This document shows positions 25,501 through 38,451 of a DNA stretch of 64,000 bases, one piece after another; the stretch's first letter is position 1; every line of letters begins with the position of its first letter. The notes beneath the pieces are model-generated. The model had not been told where the DNA came from and did not search any database. It saw nothing but the letters and a program-made list of their open reading frames with translations. Origin of the DNA: Auanema rhodensis. Taxonomy: Eukaryota > Nematoda > Chromadorea > Rhabditida > Rhabditidae. The stretch covers positions 20,003,267 through 20,067,266 of the forward strand of contig OZ059898.1 in NCBI GenBank assembly GCA_964057225.1, given 5' to 3'. The position numbers and the translations under genes are program-made.

Positions 25501-28500
25501 TTGAGTTTCCATGTACATTCAACATTGCTTCCAAAAATATTTTGACAAAAATTTTTCCGAAAAATTTCAAAATAATTTCGCAAAAAGTAGATGTTTTTAG
25601 ATTTTTTTTTCAAGGCAAAGACGATGGACAAGGTTATTCAACGAAAAAATTAATTCTTCAGGGTGAAAATCGAGGATATACGTGTGAACTTATATCAGTT
25701 GATATCTCGGTGCATTTTTCAGCTAGCGCAAATCTGATAACACAGATCGACGCAGCTTAAAAATCCGCATCGAATCCACTATACTACATTGAGAAACGCT
25801 TGATACAAAAATTAGTTATGATCGTTTGAAAAATGATGCATTAGTGTATTTTGAGTTTCCATGTACATTCAACATTGCTTCCAAAAATATTTTGACAAAA
25901 ATTTTTCCGAAAAATTTCAAAATAATTTCGCAAAAAGTAGATGTTTTTAGATTTTTTTTTCAAGGCAAAGACGATGGACAAGGTTATTCAACGAAAAAAT
26001 TAATTCTTCAGGGTGAAAATCGAGGATATACGTGTGAACTTATATCAGTTGATATCTCGGTGCATTTTTCAGCTAGCGCAAATCTGATAACACAGATCGA
26101 CGCAGCTTAAAAATCCGCATCGAGTGCACTATACTACATTGAAAAACGCTTGATACAAAAATTAGTTATGATCGTTTGAAAAATGATGCATTAGTGTATT
26201 TTGAGTTTCCATGTACATTCAACATTGCTTCCAAAAATATTTTGACAAAAATTTTTCCGAAAAATTTCAAAATAATTTCGCAAAAAGTAAATGTTTTTAG
26301 ATTTTTTTTTTCAAGGCAAAGACGATGGACAATGTTATTCAACAAAAAAATTAATTCTTCAGGGTGAAAATCGAGGATATAAGTGTGAACTTATATCAGT
26401 TGATATCTCGGTGCATTTTTAAGCTAGCGCAAATCTGATAACACAGATCGACGCAGCTTAAAACTCCGCATCGAGTGCACTATACTACATTGAAAAACGC
26501 TTGATACAAAAATTAGTTATGATCGTTTGAAAAATGATGCATTAGTGTATTTTGAGTTTCCATGTACATTCAACATTGCTTCCAAAAATATTTTGACAAA
26601 AATTTTTCCGAAAAATTTCAAAATAATTTCGCAAAAAGTAGATGTTTTTAGATTTTTTTTTCAAGGCAAAGACGATGGACAAGGTTATTCAACGAAAAAA
26701 TTAATTCTTCAGGGTGAAAATCGAGGATATACGTGTGAACTTATATCAGTTGATATCTCGGTGCATTTTTCAGCTAGCGCAAATCTGATAACACAGATCG
26801 ACGCAGCTTAAAAATCCGCATCGAATCCACTATACTACATTGAGAAACGCTTGATACAAAAATTAGTTATGATCGTTTGAAAAATGATGCATTAGTGTAT
26901 TTTGAGTTTCCATGTACATTCAACATTGCTTCCAAAAATATTTTGACAAAAATTTTTCCGAAAAATTTCAAAATAATTTCGCAAAAAGTAGATGTTTTTA
27001 GATTTTTTTTTCAAGGCAAAGACGATGGACAAGGTTATTCAACGAAAAAATTAATTCTTCAGGGTGAAAATCGAGGATATAAGTGTGAACTTATATCAGT
27101 TGATATCTCGGTGCATTTTTTAGCTAGCGCAAATCTGATAACACAGATCGACGCAGCTTAAAAATCCGCATCGAATGCACTATACTACATTGAGAAACGC
27201 TTGATACAAAAATTAGTTATGATCGTTTGAAAAATGATGCATTAGTGTATTTTGAGTTTCCATGTACACTCAACATTGCTTCCAAAAACATTTTGACAAA
27301 AATTTTTCCGAAAAATTTCAAAATAATTTCGCAAAAAGTAGATGTTTTTAGATTTTTTTTTTCAAGGCAAAGACGATGGACAAGGTTATTCAACGAAAAA
27401 ATTAATTCTTCAGGGTGAAAATCGAGGATATAAGTGTGAACTTATATCAGTTGATATCTCGGTGCATTTTCAAGCTAGCGCAAATCTAATAACACAGATC
27501 GACGCAGCTTAAAAATCCGCATCGAATGCACTATACTAAATTGAGAAACGCTTGATACAAAAATTAGTTATGACCGTTTGAAAAATGATGCATTAGTGTA
27601 TTTTGAGTTTCCATGTACACTCAACATTGCTTCCAAAAACATTTTGACAAAAATTTTTTCGAAAAATTTCAAAATAATTTCGCAAAAAGTAAATGTTTTT
27701 AGATTTCTTTTTTCAAGTCAAAGACGATGGACAATGTTATTCAACAAAAAAATTAATTCTTCAGGGTGAAAATCGAGGATATAAGTGTGAACTTATATCA
27801 GTTGATATCTCGGTGCATTTTTAAGCTAGCGCAAATCTGATAACACAGATCGACGCAGCTTAAAACTCCGCATCGAGTGCACTATACTACATTGAGAAAC
27901 GCTTGATACAAAAATTAGTTATGATCGTTTGAAAAATGATGCATTAGTGTATTTTGAGTTTCCATGTACATTCAACATTGCTTCCAAAAATATTTTGACA
28001 AAAATTTTTCCGAAAAATTTCAAAATAATTTCGCAAAAAGAAGATGTTTTTAGATTTTGTTTTCAAGGCAAAGACGATGGACAAGGTTATTCAACGAAAA
28101 AATTAATTCTTCAGGGTGAAAATCGAGGATAAAAGTGTGAACATATATCAGTTGATATCTCGGTGCATTTTTCAGCTAGCGCAAATCTGATAACACAGAT
28201 CGACGCAGCTTAAAAATCCGCATCGAATGCACTATACTACATTGAGAAACGCTTGATACAAAAATTAGTTATGATCGTTTGAAAAATGATGCATTAGTGT
28301 ATTTTGAGTTTCCATGTACATTCAACATTGCTTCCAAAAATATTTTGACAAAAATTTTTCCGAAAAATTTCAAAATAATTTCGCAAAAAGTAGATGTTTT
28401 TAGATTTTTTTTTCAAGGCAAAGACGATGGACAACGTTATTCAACGAAAAAATTAATTCTTCAGGGTGAAAATCGAGGATATAAGTGTGAACTTATATCA

Positions 28501-29679
28501 GTTGATATCTCGGTGCATTTTTCAGCTAGCGCAAATCTGATAACACAGATCGACGCAGCTTAAAAATCCGCATCGAATGCACTATACTAAATTGAGAAAC
28601 GCTTGATACAAAAATTAGTTATGATCGTTTGAAAAATGATGCATTAGTGTATTTTGAGTTTCCATGTACACTCAACATTGCTTCCAAAAACATTTTGACA
28701 AAAATTTTTTCGAAAAATTTCAAAATAATTTCGCAAAAAGTAAATGTTTTTAGATTTCTTTTTTCAAGGCAAAGACGATGGACAATGTTATTCAACAAAA
28801 AAATTAATTCTTCAGGGTGAAAATCGAGGATATAAGTGTGAACTTATATCAGTTGATATCTCGGTGCATTTTTAAGCTAGCGCAAATCTGATAACACAGA
28901 TCGACGCAGCTTAAAACTCCGCATCGAGTGCACTATACTACATTGAGAAACGCTTGATACAAAAATTAGTTATGATCGTTTGAAAAATGATGCATTAGTG
29001 TATTTTGAGTTTCCATGTACACTCAACATTGCTTCCAAAAACATTTTGACAAAAATTTTTCCGAAAAATTTCAAAATAATTTCGCAAAAAGAAGATGTTT
29101 TTAGATTTTGTTTTCAAGGCAAAGACGATGGACAAGGTTATTCAACGAAAACATTAATTCTTCAGGGTGAAAATCGAGGATAAAAGTGTGAACATATATC
29201 AGTTGATATCTCGGTGCATTTTTCAGCTAGCGCAAATCTGATAACACAGATCGACGCAGCTTAAAAATCCGCATCGAATGCACTATACTACATTGAGAAA
29301 CGCTTGATACAAAAATTAGTTATGATCGTTTGAAAAATGATGCATTAGTGTATTTTGAGTTTCCATGTACATTCAACATTGCTTCCAAAAATATTTTGAC
29401 AAAAATTTTTCCGAAAAATTTCAAAATAATTTCGCAAAAAGTAGATGTTTTTAGATTTTTTTTTCAAGGCAAAGACGATGGACAAGGTTATTCAACGAAA
29501 AAATTAATTCTTCAGGGTGAAAATCGAGGATATAAGTGTGAACTTATATCAGTTGATATCTCGGTGCATTTTTCAGCTAGCGCAAATCTGATAACACAGA
29601 TCGACGCAGCTTAAAAATCCGCATCGAATGCACTATACTACATTGAGAAACGCTTGATACAAAAATTAGTTATGATCGT
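19514..29679 (+). repeat. F-P-S three-unit higher-order zone
   Basis: The dominant order is F (GTACATTC, AAATATTTT, nine T, TTTTTCAGC), then P (ten T, GACAAGG, TTTTCAAGC, CTAATAAC, CTAAATTG, TATGACCG), then S (TTTCG, GTAAATG, TTTCTTTTTTC, CAACAAAAA, AAACTCC, CGAGTG), then F again. F units start at 21268, 21618, 23021, 24424, 25476, 25826, 26527, 26877, 27929, 28279 and 29330. F-to-F steps are mainly 3 or 4 units. The fourth unit is an extra copy or a hybrid, such as 23722 (S head, P tail), 22319 (P with GTAAATG) and 26176 (F head, S body). Longer matches also occur: 24424-25475 repeats at 26877-27928, sharing CATTTTTTAGC, seven units apart. Confidence 0.8.
27929..29679 (+). repeat. Three-unit duplication marked by TTTTGTTTT and AAAAGTGTGAACAT
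   Basis: Units at 27929 and 28980 share AGAAGATG, TTTTGTTTT in place of the T run, and a disrupted hairpin (GATAAAAG...ACATATATC). They are 1051 bp apart, and the following F units at 28279 and 29330 also match. The 28980 unit has a GTACAC/AACATT head instead of the F head and CGAAAACATT, so it is a hybrid. Confidence 0.75.
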
Positions 29680-31785
29680 TTGAAAAATGATGCATTAGTG
29701 TATTTTGAGTTTCCATGTACACTCAACATTGCTTCCAAAAACATTTTGACAAAAATTTTTCCGAAAAATTTTAAAATAATTTCGCAAAAAGTAGATGTTT
29801 TTAGATTTTTTTTTTCAAGGCAAAGACGATGGACAAGGTTATTCAACGAAAACATTAATTCTTCAGGGTGAAAATCGAGGATATAAGTGTGAACTTATAT
29901 CAGTTGATATCTCGGTGCATTTTTAAGCTAGCGCAAATCTGATAACACAGATCGATGCAGCTTAAAAATCCGCATCGAATGCACTATACTACATTGAGAA
30001 ACGCTTGATACAAAAATTAGTTATGATCGTTTGAAAAATGATGCATTAGTGTATTTTGAGTTTCCATGTACACTCAACATTGCTTCCAAAAACATTTTGA
30101 CAAAAATTTTTCCGAAAAATTTCAAAATAATTTCGCAAAAAGTAGATGTTTTTCGATTTTTTTTTTCAAGGCAAAGACGATGGACAATGTTATTCAACGA
30201 AAACATTAATTCTTCAGGGTGAAAATCGAGGATATAAGTGTGAACTTATATCAGTTGATATCTCGGTGCATTTTTAAGCTAGCGCAAATCTGATAAAACA
30301 GATCGATGCAGCTTAAAAATCCGCATCGAATGCACTATACTACATTGAGAAACGCTTGATACAAAAATTAGTTATGATCGTTTGAAAAATGATGCATTAG
30401 TGTATTTTGAGTTTCCATGTGCACTCAACATTGCTTCCAAAAACATTTTGACAAAAATTTTTCCGAAAAATTTCAAAATAATTTCGCAAAAAGTAGATGT
30501 TTTTCAATTTTTTTTTTCAAGGCAAAGACGATGGACAATGTTATTCAACGAAAAATTTAATTCTTCAGGGTGAAAATCGAAGATATAAGTGTGAACTTAT
30601 ATCAGTTGATATCTCGGTGCATTTTTAAGCTAGCGCAAATCTGATAACACAGATCGACGCAGCTTAAAAATCCGCATCGAATGCACTATACTACATTGAG
30701 AAACGCTTGATACAAAAATTAGTTATGATCGTTTGAAAAATGATGCATTAGTGTATTTTGAGTTTCCATGTACACTCAACATTGCTTCCAAAAACATTTT
30801 GACAAAAATTTTTCCGAAAAATTTCAAAATAATTTCGCAAAAAGTAGATGTTTTTAGATTTTTTTTCTCAAGGCAAAGACGATGGACAAGGTTATTCAAC
30901 GAAAACATTAATTCTTCAGGGTGAAAATCGAGGATATAAGTGTGAACTTATATCAGTTGATATCTCGGTGCATTTTTAAGCTAGCGCAAATCTGATAACA
31001 CAGATCGATGCAGCTTAAAAATCCGCATCGAATGCACTATACTACATTGAGAAACGCTTGATACAAAAATTAGTTATGATCGTTTGAAAAATGATGCATT
31101 AGTGTATTTTGAGTTTCCATGTACACTCAACATTGCTTCCAAAAACATTTTGACAAAAATTTTTTCGAAAAATTTCAAAATAATTTCGCAAAAAGTAAAT
31201 GTTTTTAGATTTCTTTTTTCAAGGCAAAGACGATGGACAATGTTATTCAACGAAAACATTAATTCTTCAGGGTGAAAATCGAGGATATAAGTGTGAACTT
31301 ATATCAGTTGATATCTCGGTGCATTTTTAAGCTAGCGCAAATCTGATAACACAGATCGATGCAGCTTAAAAATCCGCATCGAATGCACTATACTACATTG
31401 AGAAACGCTTGATACAAAAATTAGTTATGATCGTTTGAAAAATGATGCATTAGTGTATTTTGAGTTTCCATGTGCACTCAACATTGCTTCCAAAAACATT
31501 TTGACAAAAATTTTTCCGAAAAATTTCAAAATAATTTCGCAAAAAGTAGATGTTTTTCGATTTTTTTTTTCAAGGCAAAGACAATGGACAATGTTATTCA
31601 ACGAAAAATTTAATTCTTCAGGGTGAAAATCGAAGATATAAGTGTGAACTTATATCAGTTGATATCTCGGTGCATTTTTAAGCTAGCGCAAATCTGATAA
31701 CACAGATCGATGCAGCTTAAAAATCCGCATCGAATGCACTATACTACATTGAGAAACGCTTGATACAAAAATTAGTTATGATCGT
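29680..31785 (+). repeat. N-N-A three-unit (1053-bp) repeat, two copies
   Basis: Units at 29680, 30031 and 30382 (N, N with GACAATG, A) are followed by 30733, 31084 and 31435 in the same order. The middle unit of the second set has an S-like patch (TTTCG, GTAAATG, TTTCTTTTTTC). The third has GACAATGGAC where others have GACGATGGAC. Confidence 0.75.
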
Positions 31786-34700
31786 TTGAAAAATGATGCA
31801 TTAGTGTATTTTGAGTTTCCATGTACACTCAACATTGCTTCCAAAAACATTTTGACAAAAATTTTTTCGAAAAATTTCAAAATAATTTCGCAAAAAGTAA
31901 ATGTTTTTAGATTTCTTTTTTCAAGGCAAAGACGATGGACGATGTTATTCAACAAAAAAATTAATTCTTCAGGGTGAAAATCGAGGATATAAGTGTGAAC
32001 TTATATCAGTTGATATCTCGGTGCATTTTTAAGCTAGCGCAAATCTGATAACACAGATCGATGCAGCTTAAAAATGCGCATCGAATGCACTATACTACAT
32101 TGAGAAACGCTTGATACAAAAATTAGTTATGATCGTTTGAAAATGATGCATTAGTGTATTTTGAGTTTCCATGTACACTCAACATTGCTTCCAAAAACAT
32201 TTTGACAAAAATTTTTTCGAAAAATTTCAAAATAATTTCGCAAAAAGTAGATGTTTTTCGATTTTTTTTTTTAAAGCAAAGACGATGGACAAGGTTATTC
32301 AACGAAAAAATTAATTCTTCAGGGTGAAAATCGAGGATATAAGTGTGAACTTATATCAGTTGATATCTCGGTGCATTTTCAAGCTAGCGCAAATCTAATA
32401 ACACAGATCGACGCAGCTTAAAAATCCGCATCGAATGCACTATACTAAATTGAGAAACGCTTGATACAAAAATTAGTTATGACCGTTTGAAAAATGATGC
32501 ATTAGTGTATTTTGAGTTTCCATGTACACTCAACATTGCTTCCAAAAACATTTTGACAAAAATTTTTTCGAAAAATTTCAAAATAATTTCGCAAAAAGTA
32601 GATGTTTTTAGATTTCTTTTTTCAAGGCAAAGACGATGGACAATGTTATTCAACGAAAAAATTAATTCTTCAGGGTGAAAATCGAGGATATAAGTGTGAA
32701 CTTATATCAGTTGATATCTCGGTGCACTTTTAAGCTAGCGCAAATCTGATAACACAGATCGACGCAGCTTAAAAATCCGCATCGAATGCACTATACTACA
32801 TTGAGAAACGCTTGATACAAAAATTAGTTATGATCGTTTGAAAAATGATGCATTAGTGTATTTTGAGTTTCCATGTACACTCAACATTGCTTCCAAAAAC
32901 ATTTTGACAAAAATTTTTTCGAAAAATTTCAAAATAATTTCGCAAAAAGTAAATGTTTTTAGATTTCTTTTTTCAAGGCAAAGACGATGGACGATGTTAT
33001 TCAACAAAAAAATTAATTCTTCAGGGTGAAAATCGAGGAAATAAGTGTGAACTTATATCAGTTGATATCTCGGTGCATTTTTAAGCTAGCGCAAATCTGA
33101 TAACACAGATCGACGCAGCTTAAAACTCCGCATCGAGTGCACTATACTACATTGAGAAACGCTTGATACAAAAATTAGTTATGATCGTTTGAAAAATGAT
33201 GCATTAGTGTATTTTGAGTTTCCATGTACATTCAACATTGCTTCCAAAAACATTTTGACAAAAATTTTTCCGAAAAATTTCAAAATAATTTCGCAAAAAG
33301 TAGATGTTTTTAGATTTTGTTTTTCAAGGCAAAGACGATGGACAAGGTTATTCAACGAAAAAATTAATTCTTCAGGGTGAAAATCGAGGATATAAGTGTG
33401 AACTTATATCAGTTGATATCTCGGTGCATTTTTCAGCTAGCGCAAATCTGATAACACAGATCGACGCAGCTTAAAAATCCGCATCGAATGCACTATACTA
33501 CATTGAGAAACGCTTGATACAAAAATTAGTTATGATCGTTTGAAAAATGATGCATTAGTGTATTTTGAGTTTCCATGTACACTCAACATTGCTTCCAAAA
33601 ACATTTTGACAAAAATTTTTCCGAAAAATTTCAAAATAATTTCGCAAAAAGTAGATGTTTTTAGATTTTTTTTTTTAAGGCAAAGACGATGGACAAGGTT
33701 ATTCAACGAAAAAATTAATTCTTCAGGGTGAAAATCGAGGATATAAGTGTGAACTTATATCAGTTGATATCTCGGTGCATTTTTAAGCTAGCGCAAATCT
33801 GATAACACAGATCGATGCAGCTTAAAAATCCGCATCGAATGCACTATACTACATTGAGAAACGCTTGATACAAAAATTAGTTATGATCGTTTGAAAAATG
33901 ATGCATTAGTGTATTTTGAGTTTCCATGTACACTCAACATTGCTTCCAAAAACATTTTGACAAAAATTTTTCCGAAAAATTTCAAAATAATTTCGCAAAA
34001 AGTAGATGTTTTTCGATTTTTTTTTTCAAGGCAAAGACGATGGACAATGTTATTCAACGAAAAATTTAATTCTTCAGGGTGAAAATTGAGGATATAAGTG
34101 TGAACTTATATCAGTTGATATCTCGGTGCATTTTTAAGCTAGCGCAAATCTGATAACACAGATCGATGCAGCTTAAAAATCCGCATCGAATGCACTATAC
34201 TACATTGAGAAACGCTTGATACAAAAATTAGTTATGATCGTTTGAAAAATGATGCATTAGTGTATTTTGAGTTTCCATGTACACTCAACATTGCTTCCAA
34301 AAACATTTTGACAAAAATTTTTTCGAAAAATTTCAAAATAATTTCGCAAAAAGTAAATGTTTTTAGATTTCTTTTTTCAAGGCAAAGACGATGGACGATG
34401 TTATTCAACAAAAAAATTAATTCTTCAGGGTGAAAATCGAGGATATAAGTGTGAACTTATATCAGTTGATATCTCGGTGCATTTTTAAGCTAGCGCAAAT
34501 CTGATAACACAGATCGACGCAGCTTAAAAATCCGCATCGAATGCACTATACTATATTGAGAAACGCTTGATACAAAAGTTAGTTATGATCGTTTGAAAAA
34601 TGATGCATTAGTGTATTTTGAGTTTCCATGTACACTCAACATTGCTTCCAAAAACATTTTGACAAAAATTTTTTCGAAAAATTTCAAAATAATTTCGCAA

Positions 34701-36239
34701 AAAGTAAATGTTTTTAGATTTCTTTTTTCAAGGCAAAGACGATGGACGATGTTATTCAACAAAAAAATTAATTCTTCAGGGTGAAAATCGAGTAAATAAG
34801 TGTGAACTTATATCAGTTGATATCTCGGTGCATTTTTAAGCTAGCGCCAATCTGATAACACAGATCGACGCAGCTTAAAACTCCGCATCGAGTGCACTAT
34901 ACTACATTGAGAAACGCTTGATACAAAAATTAGTTATGATCGTTTGAAAAATGATGCATTAGTGTATTTTGAGTTTCCATGTACATTCAACATTGCTTCC
35001 AAAAACATTTTGACAAAAATTTTTCCGAAAAATTTCAAAATAATTTCGCAAAAAGTAGATGTTTTTAGATTTTTTTTTTCAAGGCAAAGACGATGGACAA
35101 GGTTTATCAACGAAAAAATTAATTCTTCAGGGTGAAAATCGAGGATATAAGTGTGAACTTATATCAGTTGATATCTCGGTGCATTTTTCAGCTAGCGCAA
35201 ATATGATAACACAGATCGACGCAGCTTAAAAATCCGCATCGAATGCACTATACTACATTGAGAAACGCTTGATACAAAAATTAGTTATGATCGTTTGAAA
35301 AATGATGCATTAGTGTATTTTGAGTTTCCATGTACACTCAACATTGCTTCCAAAAACATTTTGACAAAAATTTTTCCGAAAAATTTCAAAATAATTTCGC
35401 AAAAAGTAGATGTTTTTAGATTTTTTTTTCAAGGCAAAGACGATGGACAAGGTTATTCAACGAAAAAATTAATTCTTCAGGGTGAAAATCGAGGAAATAA
35501 GTGTGAACTTATATCAGTTGATATCTCGGTGCATTTTTAAGCTAGCGCAAATCTGATAACACAGATCGACGCAGCTTAAAAATCCGCATCGAATGCACTA
35601 TACTATATTGAGAAACGCTTGATACAAAAGTTAGTTATGATCGTTTGAAAAATGATGCATTAGTGTATTTTGAGTTTCCATGTACACTCAACATTGCTTC
35701 CAAAAACATTTTGACAAAAATTTTTTCGAAAAATTTCGAAATAATTTCGCAAAAAGTAAATGTTTTTAGATTTCTTTTTTCAAGGCAAAGACGATGGACG
35801 ATGTTATTCAACAAAAAAATTAATTCTTCAGGGTGAAAATCGAGTAAATAAGTGTGAACTTATATCAGTTGATATCTCGGTGCATTTTTAAGCTAGCGCA
35901 AATCTGATAACACAGATCGACGCAGCTTAAAACTCCGCATCGAGTGCACTATACTACATTGAGAAACGCTTGATACAAAAATTAGTTATGATCGTTTGAA
36001 AAATGATGCATTAGTGTATTTTGAGTTTCCATGTACATTCAACATTGCTTCCAAAAACATTTTGACAAAAATTTTTCCGAAAAATTTCAAAATAATTTCG
36101 CAAAAAGTAAATGTTTTTAGATTTCTTTTTTCAAGGCAAAGACGATGGACAATGTTATTCAACGAAAAAATCAATTCTTCAGGGTGAAAATCGAGGATAT
36201 AAGTGTGAACTTATATCAGTTGATATCTCGGTGCATTTT
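30628..36239 (+). repeat. Segmental duplication, copy 1 (about 5.6 kb, 16 units)
   Basis: This block matches 53783-59393 at a constant offset of 23,155 bp, becoming 23,154 after a one-base deletion near 58205. Rare shared markers in order are TTTCTCAAGG (30866), GACAATGGAC (31580), AAAATGCGCATCG (32072), the TAAAGC junction (32271), TTTTGTTTTTC (33316), GAAAATTGAGG (34080), GTAAATAAG (34792), GCGCCAATC (34845), GGTTTATCAACG (35100), ATTTCGAAATAA (35735) and AAATCAATTC (36168). The left limit is set by TTTTTAAGC against TTTTTCAGC at 30627/53782, the right limit by TTTTC against TTTTT at 36240/59394. Confidence 0.9.
34593..35644 (+). repeat. GTAAATAAG three-unit module, copy 1
   Basis: An S unit with CGAGTAAATAAG, an F-like unit with GGTTTATCAACG and AATATGATAAC, and a nine-T P unit occur in this order here, at 40909-41960 and at 57748-58798. 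The copy at 57748 belongs to the 5.6-kb duplication. The copy at 40909 is an independent third copy, 18 units (6316 bp) downstream. Confidence 0.85.
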
Positions 36240-36346
36240 CAAGCTAGCGCAAATCTAATAACACAGATCGACGCAGCTTAAAAATCCGCATCGAATGCAC
36301 TATACTACATTGAAAAACGCTTGATACAAAAATTAGTTATGATCGT

Positions 36347-38451
36347 TTGAAAAATGATGCATTAGTGTATTTTGAGTTTCCATGTACACTCAACATTGCT
36401 TCCAAAAACATTTTGACAAAAATTTTTCCGAAACATTTCAAAATAATTTCGCAAAAAGTAGCTGTTTTTAGATTCTTTTTTTCAAGGCAAAGACGATGGA
36501 CAATGTTATTCAACAAAAAAATTAATTCTTCAGGGTGAAAATCGAGGATATAAGTGTGAACTTATATCAGTTGATATCTCGGTGCATTTTTAAGCTAGCG
36601 CAAATCTGATAACACAGATCGACGCAGCTTAAAAATCCGCATCGAATGCACTATACTATATTGAGAAACGCTTGATACAAAAGTTAGTTATGATCGTTTG
36701 AAAAATGATGCATTAGTGTATTTTGAGTTTCCATGTACACTCAACATTGCTTCCAAAAACATTTTGACAAAAATTTTTTCGAAAAATTTCAAAATAATTT
36801 CGCAAAAAGTAGATGTTTTTAGATTTTTTTTTTCAAGGCAAAGACGATGGACAATGTTATTCAACGAAAAAATTAATTCTTCAGGGTGAAAATCGAGGAT
36901 ATAAGTGTGAACTTATATCAGTTGATATCTCGGTGCATTTTCAAGCTAGCGCAAATCTAATAACACAGATCGACGCAGCTTAAAAATCCGCATCGAATGC
37001 ACTATACTACATTGAAAAACGCTTGATACAAAAATTAGTTATGATCGTTTGAAAAATGATGCATTAGTGTATTTTGAGTTTCCATGTACACTCAACATTG
37101 CTTCCAAAAACATTTTGACAAAAATTTTTCCGAAACATTTCAAAATAATTTCGCAAAAAGTAGCTGTTTTTAGATTCTTTTTTTCAAGGCAAAGACGATG
37201 GACAATGTTATTCAACAAAAAAATTAATTCTTCAGGGTGAAAATCGAGGATATAAGTGTGAACTTATATCAGTTGATATCTCGGTGCATTTTTAAGCTAG
37301 CGCAAATCTGATAACACAGATCGACGCAGCTTAAAAATCCGCATCGAATGCACTATACTATATTGAGAAACGCTTGATACAAAAGTTAGTTATGATCGTT
37401 TGAAAAATGATGCATTAGTGTATTTTGAGTTTCCATGTACACTCAACATTGCTTCCAAAAACATTTTGACAAAAATTTTTTCGAAAAATTTCAAAATAAT
37501 TTCGCAAAAAGTAGATGTTTTTAGATTTTTTTTTTCAAGGCAAAGACGATGGACAATGTTATTCAACGAAAAAATTAATTCTTCAGGGTGAAAATCGAGG
37601 ATATAAGTGTGAACTTATATCAGTTGATATCTCGGTGCATTTTCAAGCTAGCGCAAATCTAATAACACAGATCGACGCAGCTTAAAAATCCGCATCGAAT
37701 GCACTATACTACATTGAAAAACGCTTGATACAAAAATTAGTTATGATCGTTTGAAAAATGATGCATTAGTGTATTTTGAGTTTCCATGTACACTCAACAT
37801 TGCTTCCAAAAACATTTTGACAAAAATTTTTCCGAAACATTTCAAAATAATTTCGCAAAAAGTAGCTGTTTTTAGATTCTTTTTTTCAAGGCAAAGACGA
37901 TGGACAATGTTATTCAACAAAAAAATTAATTCTTCAGGGTGAAAATCGAGGATATAAGTGTGAACTTATATCAGTTGATATCTCGGTGCATTTTTAAGCT
38001 AGCGCAAATCTGATAACACAGATCGACGCAGCTTAAAAATCCGCATCGAATGCACTATACTATATTGAGAAACGCTTGATACAAAAGTTAGTTATGATCG
38101 TTTGAAAAATGATGCATTAGTGTATTTTGAGTTTCCATGTACACTCAACATTGCTTCCAAAAACATTTTGACAAAAATTTTTTCGAAAAATTTCAAAATA
38201 ATTTCGCAAAAAGTAGATGTTTTTAGATTTTTTTTTTAAGGCAAAGACGATGGACAATGTTATTCAACGAAAAAATTAATTCTTCAGGGTGAAAATCGAG
38301 GATATAAGTGTGAGCTTATATCGGTTGATATCTCGGTGCATTTTTACGCTAGCGCAAATATGATAACACAGATCGACGCAGCTTAAAAATCCGCATCGAA
38401 TGCACTATACTACATTGAGAAACGCTTGATACAAAAATTAGTTATGATCGT
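36347..38451 (+). repeat. Two-unit (702-bp) repeat, three copies
   Basis: A V unit (CCGAAACAT, GTAGCTG, GATTCTTTTTTTC, CAACAAAAA), a CTATATTGAG...AAAAGTTAG junction, and a TTTCG/GTAGATG/ten-T unit alternate from 36347, 37049 and 37751. The first two copies look identical by eye. The third ends in a T-run/AAGGC variant with GTGAGC, TATCGGTTG, TTTTTACGC and AATATG, which is where the run stops. Confidence 0.88.
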
